DNA of 64,000 nucleotides from JAJFUV01 sp964384215 (GTDB taxonomy: Bacteria > Acidobacteriota > Terriglobia > Bryobacterales > Bryobacteraceae), in the NCBI GenBank assembly GCA_964384215.1, contig CAYLLB010000004.1, forward strand, positions 78,811 to 142,810, read 5' to 3'. Positions within the stretch are counted from its first letter, which is position 1. Each line of letters opens with the position of its first letter. A program made the translations under genes and the position numbers. Below are positions 34,835 to 42,840 of the stretch, piece by piece. The notes under the pieces were generated by a model. That model did not search any database and was not told the DNA's origin. It worked only from the letters and a program-made list of their open reading frames with translations.

Positions 34835-35614
34835 TCAGAGCAGGCCGCGAGCGGTCAGAATCTCGCAGACCTTTCCCGCGACCTCTTCCGGTGAACCTTC
34901 CAACATTTCGGCCCGTTCGGACACCACGGGCTTGTCCATGGCAATCACTTCAATAGGCAGCGCGGGCAGCGGCTCTCCCGCTTCCACGGCTTCGATCTTC
35001 AGGGACTTCATCGCAGCCCGCACCTTGGCTACGGGCACATAGCGGGGAGGCTTCTCCGCCGCCTGAATGCCTAAAACGGCTGGCATGGGCATCTCGAATT
35101 CGGCGCGAACCCCTTTCGGGCACTCTTTCTGGACCGTAACCATCCTGCGGCCGGCGTCCGGTACGACACTGGTTACGATTCCCACGAACGGCACGCCCAT
35201 CAATTGCGCTAACACAGGAGCCAGCAGGGTATCCAGATCGTCGTTGGCCTGGGTCCCGGTGAGGATCAGGTCCACCCCCTGCAAATCCGGCGTCGCGGCG
35301 ATCGCCTGGCGGATGGCCAGCGCCAACCCGGCGGTGTTCGAACTGGCATCCGCACCAGAGAGCTTTAGCGCCCGGTCGGCTCCCTTGGCCAAGGCCGTGA
35401 ACAGCGCTTCGTCCACCTCGGCAGCGTCGGGAGCCAGCACGGTCACTTTCCCGCCGAGCCGCTCCTTGAGCAGCAATGCTTCTTCCAACGCATGATCGTC
35501 GGGCTCATTCGGGATCAGGCGCAGGAACTCGGTATCCAGACTCTTCCCGTCCGGCGCAACCTCCAACTCTTCGACGACGTCGGGAACCATTTTGAGTAAG
35601 ACCAGTATGTTCAT
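34835..35614 (-). CDS. etfB: Electron transfer flavoprotein beta subunit
   Basis: 259 residues. ETF-beta signature regions: MNILVLLKMVPDVVEELE at the N terminus, NEPDDHALEEALLLKE, the nucleotide-binding loop LILTGTQANDDLD, and ECPKGVRAEFEMPMPAVLGI. It pairs with EtfA 13 bases downstream. A GGAGGCG site precedes the ATG. Whether this Etf is of the bifurcating kind needs structural alignment of its AMP/FAD site. Confidence 0.92.
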   Translation of the reverse strand: MNILVLLKMVPDVVEELEVAPDGKSLDTEFLRLIPNEPDDHALEEALLLKERLGGKVTVLAPDAAEVDEALFTALAKGADRALKLSGADASSNTAGLALAIRQAIAATPDLQGVDLILTGTQANDDLDTLLAPVLAQLMGVPFVGIVTSVVPDAGRRMVTVQKECPKGVRAEFEMPMPAVLGIQAAEKPPRYVPVAKVRAAMKSLKIEAVEAGEPLPALPIEVIAMDKPVVSERAEMLEGSPEEVAGKVCEILTARGLL

Positions 35615-35618
35615 GGTG

Positions 35619-36827
35619 TTACGCCTCCATCGATTCCGCCAGAAGTTCAGTAATATCCCGCACCACCATCCGCTTATCGTGGCCGAGGACCTTTAACGCA
35701 TCTTCAAACCGGGAAAACTCGTAATCACAGGCGATCGCCAGCACATCGGCGCCTATTTCAACCGCCTCCTTTATGCGACGCTCCGAGAGCCGTTCATAGC
35801 CCTTTGTCTTGTAATATGTGTCAAGCCACATCCCGCCTCCGCCCCCACCGCAGCAAATGGCGTTCTCGCGGTGGTGCGTCATCTCGACCAGTTTCACGCC
35901 CGGAATGGCCTTCAGCAGGATTCGCGGCTCGTCGAAAATCGAGTTGCGCCGGCCGAGACAGCACGAATCGTGGTAAGTCACCGTGTAGTTCAGCTTGCGC
36001 TTCAGCAAGGGCTTGAGCCGGTCCAGATGCCTTACCAGCAATTCGGTGACATGCAACGTGTCGTAGCGAAATCCGTACGACGGGTAACGCAATCGGAACG
36101 CATTCAGCGCGTGAGGACAGCCCGTCACAATATGGTTGAACGAGTACTTGGCGAAGATCGCCATGTTGTAATCGATCAGCGTCTCGTACAGCCCTGGCTC
36201 CCAGGTCAGGCGCCCGCATTCGCCGGCGCACTTTTCCTCGTTACCGAGCACCGCGAAGTCCAGGCCGAGGGCGTTAAAGACCTTGGCCGTCGCGCGGGCG
36301 ATATCCTGCCCCCGAGCGTAGAAGGCCGAGTAGCACTCCACGAACCACAACAAGTCCACCGGCCCCGGCTGCTCTGGCAAGACACGGATCGGCACGCCAG
36401 CCGTCTTAAGCCAGAGCGCGCGTTTCCGGCTGGACTCGCCCATGGGGTTGCCGTACCGCATGGTGTTCTGGAGCGCCTTCTGAAGCTCCGCCGGCAGTTC
36501 CGGCATGTGCGCCAGCGTCTGCTCCTTCATGAGCGGCAGCAGCACGTCGGTGAGCCGGATGCCGCGCGGGCACTTGGCCATGCAGGCGTAACAGGCCACA
36601 CAGTTCAGCAGGCTGTCGCTGGTGAAAACCTTCTCGATCTGTCCGGATCGCAGAAGCGCGATCATGCGGCGCGGCGGATAGTCCATCGTGTCGCCGTATG
36701 GACACGTCCCCGCGCAGGTACCACACTGAATGCATGTCCGCAGCCTGCGGCCCTCTTCGGTGTCAAAGAGGTTCTCAAGGCTGCTTGGGCACGACGCTAT
36801 CTCGGTCCATGCCGTTGCCGCGTTCAT
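35619..36827 (-). CDS. Soluble HdrD-like Fe-S oxidoreductase (ferredoxin + two CCG domains)
   Basis: 402 residues from ATG 36827 (GGGAGGA upstream). N-terminal pair of [4Fe-4S] sites, CIQCGTCAGTCP (32-42) and CVACYACMAKCP (76-86). Two CCG-type domains follow. The first is altered (VECYSAF, EEKCAGECGR, TGCPHALN, lacking the CC pair and the last Cys). The second keeps HDSCCLGR and ICCGGGGGG, then IACDYEF. No membrane helices. It resembles the soluble part of the membrane reductase two genes away and may be its electron partner. The start lies inside the 3' end of the MarR gene (53-base overlap). Confidence 0.85.
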   Translation of the reverse strand: MNAATAWTEIASCPSSLENLFDTEEGRRLRTCIQCGTCAGTCPYGDTMDYPPRRMIALLRSGQIEKVFTSDSLLNCVACYACMAKCPRGIRLTDVLLPLMKEQTLAHMPELPAELQKALQNTMRYGNPMGESSRKRALWLKTAGVPIRVLPEQPGPVDLLWFVECYSAFYARGQDIARATAKVFNALGLDFAVLGNEEKCAGECGRLTWEPGLYETLIDYNMAIFAKYSFNHIVTGCPHALNAFRLRYPSYGFRYDTLHVTELLVRHLDRLKPLLKRKLNYTVTYHDSCCLGRRNSIFDEPRILLKAIPGVKLVEMTHHRENAICCGGGGGGMWLDTYYKTKGYERLSERRIKEAVEIGADVLAIACDYEFSRFEDALKVLGHDKRMVVRDITELLAESMEA

Positions 36828-37431
36828 GGATGTCCTCCCTGGCCGACGCCTGCAACCGGCGACGGCGGTCTCTTTGCTCTTGGTAGGAACAATTCGTGTG
36901 CAGGAGTTGCCGCACCAAACACTTCTCTCGAAAGTGAATTCCGCACTGCAGGCACAGATCTTCTGCCTTGGCTGTCTGGCTGGCCACCGATGTCGAAATC
37001 CTGTCCAGCAGAGTCGCCACCTCCTTGAGTTCATTGGGAGGAAACTGGCTGAACAGGTCGGTCAGGCGGTTGTTTCTGGCGAAGTCGTAGGCGGCCAGCA
37101 TGCGCCGGCCTTCTTCGGTCAGGGTTAGCCGGATGGACCGCCGGTCGCTTTCCCCGCCCGTGCGGCTGAGCAGGTTTCGCCGCACCAGCTTGTCGACGGC
37201 TTTGCTGGCCGCCGGCGTGCTGATCCCCAGGAAAACCGCCAGTTCGCTGAGCGTTCCAACCTCTGTAAACGCAACCAGCTCCAGCACGTTTAACAGGGAG
37301 GGGGTAAGCTGCTTGCCGGCAACTTCGGTGAGCAGTTTCTCTTCCAGAACGTCGTCGACCGCCTTGACGAAGATCCTGGCGCTGCCGATGAATTCCTTTA
37401 TTAAACTAGGTGCAGCACTATGAAGTTCCAT
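36775..37431 (-). CDS. MarR-family regulator with C-terminal Cys4 motif
   Basis: 218 residues, longer than the usual ~145. A winged-helix MarR domain (about 40-115) with LGISTPAASKAVDKLVRRNL (recognition helix) and RRSIRLTLTEEGRR (wing) is followed by a helix. Then comes a cysteine cluster CLQCGIHFREKC...C (Cys160, 163, 171, 181; His166 and His178 nearby) and a basic tail. The CX2CX7CX9C pattern could bind an Fe-S cluster or zinc and sense redox or metal state. It heads the Etf-Hdr-Mvh operon, overlaps its first enzyme gene by 53 bases and has TTAAC-type repeats at its own promoter, so autoregulation of the operon is likely. Confidence 0.82.
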   Translation of the reverse strand: MELHSAAPSLIKEFIGSARIFVKAVDDVLEEKLLTEVAGKQLTPSLLNVLELVAFTEVGTLSELAVFLGISTPAASKAVDKLVRRNLLSRTGGESDRRSIRLTLTEEGRRMLAAYDFARNNRLTDLFSQFPPNELKEVATLLDRISTSVASQTAKAEDLCLQCGIHFREKCLVRQLLHTNCSYQEQRDRRRRLQASAREDIHERGNGMDRDSVVPKQP

Positions 37432-37438
37432 GCGACCG

Positions 37439-37495
37439 TTAACGTGGTTAATGATAAACGAAGTTAATTATACGCCCGGCCGCATCTGAACGCAA
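37439..37495 (-). promoter_or_regulatory. Promoter and likely MarR operator of the Etf-Hdr-Mvh operon
   Basis: Read on the minus strand: -35 TTGCGT (37495-37490), exactly 17 bases, -10 TATAAT (37472-37467, perfect). Just downstream lies TTAACCACGTTAA (37451-37439), a 5-3-5 inverted repeat, with another TTAAC copy in the ATTAACTTCG sequence next to the -10. The site would lie at about +9 to +21, a good position for repression. The 5' leader has no obvious Shine-Dalgarno. Confidence 0.65.
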
Positions 37496-37554
37496 GCCCC
37501 TAATCGACCCTAAGCCACCTGCAGCCGCCCCTTCCGGCGTGCGACCATAAATAT

Positions 37555-39402
37555 GTGAGCACACAATCGGGCCAAGAACTTCAGGATGAATCTATCTCAA
37601 ATGAAATCAAGCGGTTTGAGGACATTCGGAACATTGCCATCATCGCCCATGTAGACCACGGCAAGACCACCCTGGTGGACGCCATGCTCCACCAGAGCGG
37701 CATTTTCAGGGAGAACGAAGAAGTTCAGGAGCGGGTCATGGATTCGAATGCGCTCGAACGCGAGCGCGGCATCACGATCCTGGCCAAGACGACCGGTGTG
37801 CGCTACAAGGGCGTCAAGATCAACATTGTCGACACGCCCGGGCACAGCGACTTTGGCGGTGAGGTCGAGCGGGCCCTCAATCTGGTGGACGGCGTGATGC
37901 TGCTGGTGGATGCGAGCGAAGGCCCGCTGCCGCAGACCCGCTACGTGCTCATGAAGGCGCTGGAGGCGAAGCTCCCGCCCATCCTGGTCATAAACAAGAT
38001 CGACCGCCAGGATGCCCGCCCTCAGGAAGTGCTCAACGAGGTCTATGACCTGTTTATCGACCTGGACGCCACTGAGGACCAGCTTGACTTCCCGGTCATC
38101 TACGCCAACTCGAAGGCGGGCGTGGCCAAGACTTCCCTGGACGATCCTTCCACGGACTTGCGCCCGCTGTTTGAGGCCATCCTGAAGTATTGTCCGCGGC
38201 CGGCCGGCGATCCGAAGGGCGTGTTGCAGCTCCAGGTGGGTAACCTCGATTACAGCGAGTATTTGGGCCGGTTGGCCATCGGCCGTGTCTTTAACGGAAC
38301 GCTGCACTTGGGCGACGAGGTGGGCGTTTGCAAACTGGATGGTTCCATTCAGACCACTCGCATCACGAAGCTTTATTCCTTTGAAGGATTGGACCGGGTA
38401 GAAGAAACCGTGGGCCAACCGGGCTCCGTGCTGGCCATTGCCGGAGTGGAAGGCATCACCATCGGGGAGACCATCTCGAATCCCGAAACGCCGGAGCCGC
38501 TCCCACCCACGCGCATCGACGAACCCACCATCGCCATGACCTTCACGGTCAACACTTCGCCGTTTGCCGGACGGGAGGGCCAGTTCGTCACCTCCCGGCA
38601 CATACGCGAACGGCTGGACAAAGAATTGCTAACCAACGTAAGCATCCGCGTGGAGGAGGCGGGCGGGCCGGACGCCTTCAAGGTGATGGGCCGCGGCGAG
38701 CTCCAGCTCGCCATCCTTATAGAGATCATGCGGCGCGAGGGCTACGAGTTGATGGTAGGCAAGCCCGAAATCCTGACCCGCACCGTCAACGGAGAGTTGC
38801 AGGAGCCTCTCGAACTGCTGGTGGTCGATTGTCCGGAACAATATATCGGAGTGGTGGTCGAACAGCTCGGTAAGCGCAAAGGCCAGATGTCGAAGATGGT
38901 GAACCACGGTTCCGGCCGCGTCCGCATCGACTTCGACGTCCCCTCGCGCGGACTGATCGGAATCCGCAATCAGCTTCTGACCGACACGCGGGGCACGGCG
39001 GTGATGAATTCCCTGTTCAACGGCTACATCGCCTGGCAGGGCGACATTCCCACCCGTCCCACCGGCTCGTTGGTAGCCGATCGGCCCGGAAAAACTACGG
39101 CGTACGCCATCTTCAACCTGCAGGAACGCGGCTACATCTTCGTCACGCCCGGGATGGAAGTTTACGAAGGCATGATCATCGGCGAGAATTCGCGCGACCG
39201 GGACATTAACGTCAACATCGTGAAGGAGAAGAAGCTGACCAACATGCGCGCTTCCACCTCCGACGAAGCCATCCGCCTCATGCCGCCGCGCATTCTGAAC
39301 CTGGAACAGGCCATCGAGTTCATCCGCGACGACGAGTACGTCGAAATCTGCCCGCAATCCATCCGGTTGCGCAAGAAGATTCTGAAGGCGAACGAGCGCT
39401 GA
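37555..39402 (+). CDS. typA: Ribosome-associated GTPase BipA/TypA
   Basis: 615 residues, GTG start, with a 20-residue N-terminal extension before the G domain. GTPase motifs: IIAHVDHGKTTLVDAM (G1), RGITI (G2), VDTPGHSDFGGEVERAL (G3), NKIDR (G4). Elongation-factor-like domains follow, with the TypA C-terminal hallmark SRGLIGIRNQLLTDTRG. It supports ribosome assembly under stress or cold. It diverges from the MarR gene and is unrelated in function to the upstream cluster. Confidence 0.95.
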   Translation: MSTQSGQELQDESISNEIKRFEDIRNIAIIAHVDHGKTTLVDAMLHQSGIFRENEEVQERVMDSNALERERGITILAKTTGVRYKGVKINIVDTPGHSDFGGEVERALNLVDGVMLLVDASEGPLPQTRYVLMKALEAKLPPILVINKIDRQDARPQEVLNEVYDLFIDLDATEDQLDFPVIYANSKAGVAKTSLDDPSTDLRPLFEAILKYCPRPAGDPKGVLQLQVGNLDYSEYLGRLAIGRVFNGTLHLGDEVGVCKLDGSIQTTRITKLYSFEGLDRVEETVGQPGSVLAIAGVEGITIGETISNPETPEPLPPTRIDEPTIAMTFTVNTSPFAGREGQFVTSRHIRERLDKELLTNVSIRVEEAGGPDAFKVMGRGELQLAILIEIMRREGYELMVGKPEILTRTVNGELQEPLELLVVDCPEQYIGVVVEQLGKRKGQMSKMVNHGSGRVRIDFDVPSRGLIGIRNQLLTDTRGTAVMNSLFNGYIAWQGDIPTRPTGSLVADRPGKTTAYAIFNLQERGYIFVTPGMEVYEGMIIGENSRDRDINVNIVKEKKLTNMRASTSDEAIRLMPPRILNLEQAIEFIRDDEYVEICPQSIRLRKKILKANER

Positions 39403-39408
39403 GCGGAT

Positions 39409-40497
39409 TCAGCGTAGCTCGCGGTAGAAGCGCGCCAGCGTGGCGATGTTGCGGTCGTTGACCGTGAAGCGGTCCTTGCCGGCGAACGACTCCTCGGACT
39501 TGGTGAGATATTCTTCGACCGGCAGGGGCAGGGAAGTGTCCCGCGGTTCCGCGAAGCCGTAAAAATCGAGCCCGCGGTTGGCCGGGTTGGCCAGGAACGC
39601 CTTCGCGTCGTGGTTGGGCCAGCCCACCAGGTTCTGAATCAGGCGTGTGCGCGAGCCAACCATTTTGCGCGCACCTTCGAGCAGTGCACGGCTGGGCGCC
39701 TCGTTCATGACCCAGTCGCACTCCTTCAACAGCTTCGAACCCTGGACTGTCGCATCGTTCAGCCGGCTGCAACTCAGCCAGATCCTGCAGCCGGGATTGG
39801 CGCGGTCCCGCGCGGCGCGTATGCGCTCCCAGGCTCGCTCGATGGCACGGCGCTCGTAGGCCAGCTTGTCGGTGGGCCGTGGCTCGCCTTCAGTGGGAAA
39901 TGGCACGCGGGTGAGTTGGGTGAACAGTTGCTTCTCGGCTTCGATCCAGCCCTTGGCGCGCAGTTTGTCGTGGGGATTCCACACCCAATCGATCATGTAG
40001 CCGTCCAAGCGCGTGCGATGGATCGCGTCGGTCATCGAACGCGCAAGGTAATCGAGATAGGTGTCCGTAAAGGGGATGTGATAGACGTTGCCCGGCACGC
40101 CATAGCTGAGTTGGGGATGGTCTTCGCCCCACTTGCTGTTGGCTCCCACGCAGAAGTACCCCATCACCAGCATGCCGCGCTGGTGGCCGAGCCGGACCAC
40201 GTCGGCAAGGAAGTCGTACTTGAGGCCGGGCTGCGGTGGCACGAAGCCTCCCTTGTACCAGGCGTAGCCGTTGCAGGAGACGCAGAAGGTCTGGATGGTA
40301 TTGGCGCCCAGAGCTTCGTACCAGCGCACGTGCTCTTCGGGGGAAGCCGCGCCCCAGTGGCCCGGCGCCGCGAAGACTCCTTTGTGCCAGTTGAAGTCGA
40401 TGCAGAAGGCCCGGATCTGGCGGGGGGTGGCCAAAGGGCGGACGCCCGCCAGAGTTGCTCCGAAGGTCGAGGCCAGCAGTTGTCTCCGCGTGCTCAT
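39409..40497 (-). CDS. Exported TIM-barrel glycoside-hydrolase-like protein
   Basis: 362 residues. The N terminus MSTRRQLLASTFGATLAGV is a Tat-like twin-arginine signal. The mature part resembles TIM-barrel glycosidases of the alpha-fucosidase-like kind: HWGAASPEEHVRWYEALGAN, GMLVMGYFCVG, RLDGYMIDWVWNPHD (possible nucleophile Asp) and CDWVMNEAPS. No specific GH family can be assigned. It converges with typA, 6 bases apart. Confidence 0.6.
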   Translation of the reverse strand: MSTRRQLLASTFGATLAGVRPLATPRQIRAFCIDFNWHKGVFAAPGHWGAASPEEHVRWYEALGANTIQTFCVSCNGYAWYKGGFVPPQPGLKYDFLADVVRLGHQRGMLVMGYFCVGANSKWGEDHPQLSYGVPGNVYHIPFTDTYLDYLARSMTDAIHRTRLDGYMIDWVWNPHDKLRAKGWIEAEKQLFTQLTRVPFPTEGEPRPTDKLAYERRAIERAWERIRAARDRANPGCRIWLSCSRLNDATVQGSKLLKECDWVMNEAPSRALLEGARKMVGSRTRLIQNLVGWPNHDAKAFLANPANRGLDFYGFAEPRDTSLPLPVEEYLTKSEESFAGKDRFTVNDRNIATLARFYRELR

Positions 40498-40527
40498 TGC
40501 CGTTTACTAGAATAGTCGATTACTCAA

Positions 40528-41226
40528 ATGGGCTTCCGGCAACTCAGCAAGGCATGGGTGAGCGAAAGACGCCTCGCGTGCCGAAAACACCGAATGGAAA
40601 GACTTTGCGCGCTGTTGGGCCTGGACCATTCCACCAGCGTGCTCGATGTGGGCGGCACGCCGCTGAACTGGACACTGCTGGATGTGCGCCCGCGCGTGAC
40701 ATTGCTCAACATCCGCCCTGAGAGGGACGAAGGCCATGCCGGGCTCGAGTATGTCACCGGCGACGCGCGGCAACTTCCCTTTGCCGACGCCTCTTTCGAC
40801 GTGGTCTTCAGCAATTCAGTGATCGAGCATGTGGGAACGCGCGAACAACAACGGCATTTTGCCGAAGAGGTGAGGCGTGTGGGCCGGCGCTACTGGGTGC
40901 AGACACCCAATCGCTGGTACCCGATCGAAACCCATCTGCTCACGCCGCTGCTGCATTTCCTTCCCAAGAAGCTGCAGGAGAAAGTGGCGCGGCGCTGGAC
41001 GTTGTGGGACTTGATCGAACGGCCCGAGCCCGACCGGCGCGAGTTTTACATCGAGCATTACCTGAACAGCGTCTGTCTGCTCACGGCTCGCGAATTGAGG
41101 GCGCTGTTTCCGTGCGGACAACTCCTGCGCGAGCGTCACCTGTGCTTCACCAAGTCCCTGATTGTGGCCAGGAGCGGCTCGTCTTGCGGTCCGGCGTACG
41201 CCGGTGTCAGAATCAAGCCGGAATGA
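40528..41226 (+). CDS. Class I SAM-dependent methyltransferase
   Basis: 232 residues. SAM-binding motif I STSVLDVGGTPLNWTLLD (about 38-55), acidic loop and motif II GDARQLPFADASFDVVFSNS, which define the Methyltransf_11 fold. Substrate unknown. The stop and the ATG of the following SDR gene overlap (ATGA), so the two are co-translated. Confidence 0.8.
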   Translation: MGFRQLSKAWVSERRLACRKHRMERLCALLGLDHSTSVLDVGGTPLNWTLLDVRPRVTLLNIRPERDEGHAGLEYVTGDARQLPFADASFDVVFSNSVIEHVGTREQQRHFAEEVRRVGRRYWVQTPNRWYPIETHLLTPLLHFLPKKLQEKVARRWTLWDLIERPEPDRREFYIEHYLNSVCLLTARELRALFPCGQLLRERHLCFTKSLIVARSGSSCGPAYAGVRIKPE

Positions 41227-41999
41227 CATTTCAGAATCGAACTGCGTTGGTGACGGGCGCGTCGCGCGGCATCGGGAAGGCCATCGCGTTGCGCCTGGCG
41301 GGCGAGGGCGTGGCGGTGGGAGTGAACTACCGCGAGCGCGCGGCTGAAGCGCAATCCGTGATGGAGGAAATCGCCTCACGCGGCGGGCGCGCGGTGGCTG
41401 TGGGCGCGGACGTGAGCGACGAAGCGGCTGTCGCGGCCATGGTCGCAAGAGTCGAAGCCGATCTCGGCCCCATCGACATCCTGGTGAACAACGCCGGCAT
41501 CTTCCGGCGCATGGAGCTCGGCGAAACCGATTGGGACGTGATGGACCAGATGCAGCGCACCAACGTGCGCGGGGTGGTGGTTCCGATCCGCGCCGTCGCC
41601 GACGGGATGAAACGGCGCGGCCACGGGCGGATCGTTAATCTCTCGTCGATCGCCGCACACGGTACCGCGATGGCGGGCACCACATTCTATGCCGCCAGCA
41701 AGGCTGAGGTGGTCATTCTGACGCGCCGGTTCGCACTTGAACTCGGGCCGTTCGGCATCACGGTGAATGCTATTGCACCGGGCTTCATCGCGACCGACAT
41801 GGTGTGGGTGGACCGCACCCGGGAAGAAGTGGAGCGGCTGTTCTCGTCGATGGCGGAAAAAGCCATGATGCGACGCGTTGGGAAGCCCGAAGACATCGCC
41901 GCCGCGGCGGCGTTCCTGGCAAGCGACGACGCCGGTTTCGTCACCGCGCAGGTCATCACTGTGGACGGCGGACGCACCGACTACATCAACCACGGCTGA
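41223..41999 (+). CDS. SDR-family oxidoreductase (FabG-like)
   Basis: 258 residues from ATG 41223, coupled to the methyltransferase. Classical short-chain dehydrogenase: NAD(P) motif TGASRGIGKAIA, NNAG motif LVNNAGIF, catalytic Ser in NLSSIAAHG, and YxxxK in FYAASKAEV. Closest in style to 3-oxoacyl-ACP reductases, but the true substrate is uncertain away from a fatty-acid operon. It overlaps the convergent beta-lactamase-like gene by 14 bases. Confidence 0.88.
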   Translation: MTFQNRTALVTGASRGIGKAIALRLAGEGVAVGVNYRERAAEAQSVMEEIASRGGRAVAVGADVSDEAAVAAMVARVEADLGPIDILVNNAGIFRRMELGETDWDVMDQMQRTNVRGVVVPIRAVADGMKRRGHGRIVNLSSIAAHGTAMAGTTFYAASKAEVVILTRRFALELGPFGITVNAIAPGFIATDMVWVDRTREEVERLFSSMAEKAMMRRVGKPEDIAAAAAFLASDDAGFVTAQVITVDGGRTDYINHG

Positions 42000-42840
42000 G
42001 CCCGGCCACAAGCATCTGTGCCAGGCGCGAGATGAGCAGTTCGCCCGCGTTATCGGGCGAGTAATCCGTCTGGGGCATATCGTCCACGGTGACGGAGATG
42101 ACGATGCGCCCGCCCTTCGAGTAGACAATGCCGGCGTCGCTGCGCAGCGCGTCCAGGCTGCCCGACTTGCTGGCCACTTCGTACTCCATGTGGCGGCCAA
42201 TACCGTGCTTGTATTGCTGGCGCTTCAGGATCTCGATCATCTGCTTGGACGCGGCTTCATTCACCACCTGGCCGCGCTCGATCTTTTCAAGGAGCGTGAC
42301 CATTTCGCGCGGTGTGGAGACGCCTAGTCCGAAGCGCTTGTTTTCCTCGATGAGGCCCGCGCGGCTCCAGCCGCTGGGAGTCTTCGTGTTCGGATTGTCG
42401 CCGCGTACTTTACGCAACGAGCGTGTCTGGGTGAGTCCGAGCCGGTCCATCTGCTGGTTCACATACTCGGCGGTGAAGCGGTCGAGAAGCAGATTGGTCG
42501 CCGTGTTGTCGCTCACCACGATCATCAGGTGCACCAGGTCGGCTACCGGGAACTTCATGCCGTCGCTGAACTCGCCCAGCACGCCACTGCCGGCGACCTT
42601 GTCGATTTCGCGCAGCTTGAGCCGCGTGGTCCACTTGGCGCGGCCTTCGGCCACAGCCGAGAAAACCGCCGCCATGATGGCCAGCTTGATGGTGCTGGCC
42701 GTGCGCACACGCCGGTCTGGGTCGAGGCTGCAATCGGCGCCCGTATCGATGTTGCGGGCGTAAGCCGAAACCGTGCCCGGAAAGAAATGGGCCGCTTCTT
42801 TGATCTGGTCCGCCAGGGTTTGAGAGTTTTGCGCGCTCAT
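41986..42840 (-). CDS. Class A beta-lactamase-like serine hydrolase
   Basis: About 284 residues, with ATG 42840 coupled (ATGA) to the upstream hydrolase. Penicillin-recognising motifs: TASTIK (SxxK), VVSDNTATN (SDN) and SKSGSLD (KSG). The omega-loop ExxLN that holds the deacylating Glu166 of true class A enzymes is not evident, and no signal peptide is seen. It may therefore be a peptidase-like relative rather than a resistance enzyme. Confidence 0.78.
   Translation of the reverse strand: MSAQNSQTLADQIKEAAHFFPGTVSAYARNIDTGADCSLDPDRRVRTASTIKLAIMAAVFSAVAEGRAKWTTRLKLREIDKVAGSGVLGEFSDGMKFPVADLVHLMIVVSDNTATNLLLDRFTAEYVNQQMDRLGLTQTRSLRKVRGDNPNTKTPSGWSRAGLIEENKRFGLGVSTPREMVTLLEKIERGQVVNEAASKQMIEILKRQQYKHGIGRHMEYEVASKSGSLDALRSDAGIVYSKGGRIVISVTVDDMPQTDYSPDNAGELLISRLAQMLVAGLSRG

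Noticed and set aside
22776..37431. Interpretation as an archaeal (methanogen) fragment because of Mvh/Hdr genes
   Set aside because: Neighbours on both sides are plainly bacterial (NrfHA, TypA, HU, DUF507), base composition and ribosome-binding sites are uniform, and Etf/EMR partners are bacterial in type.
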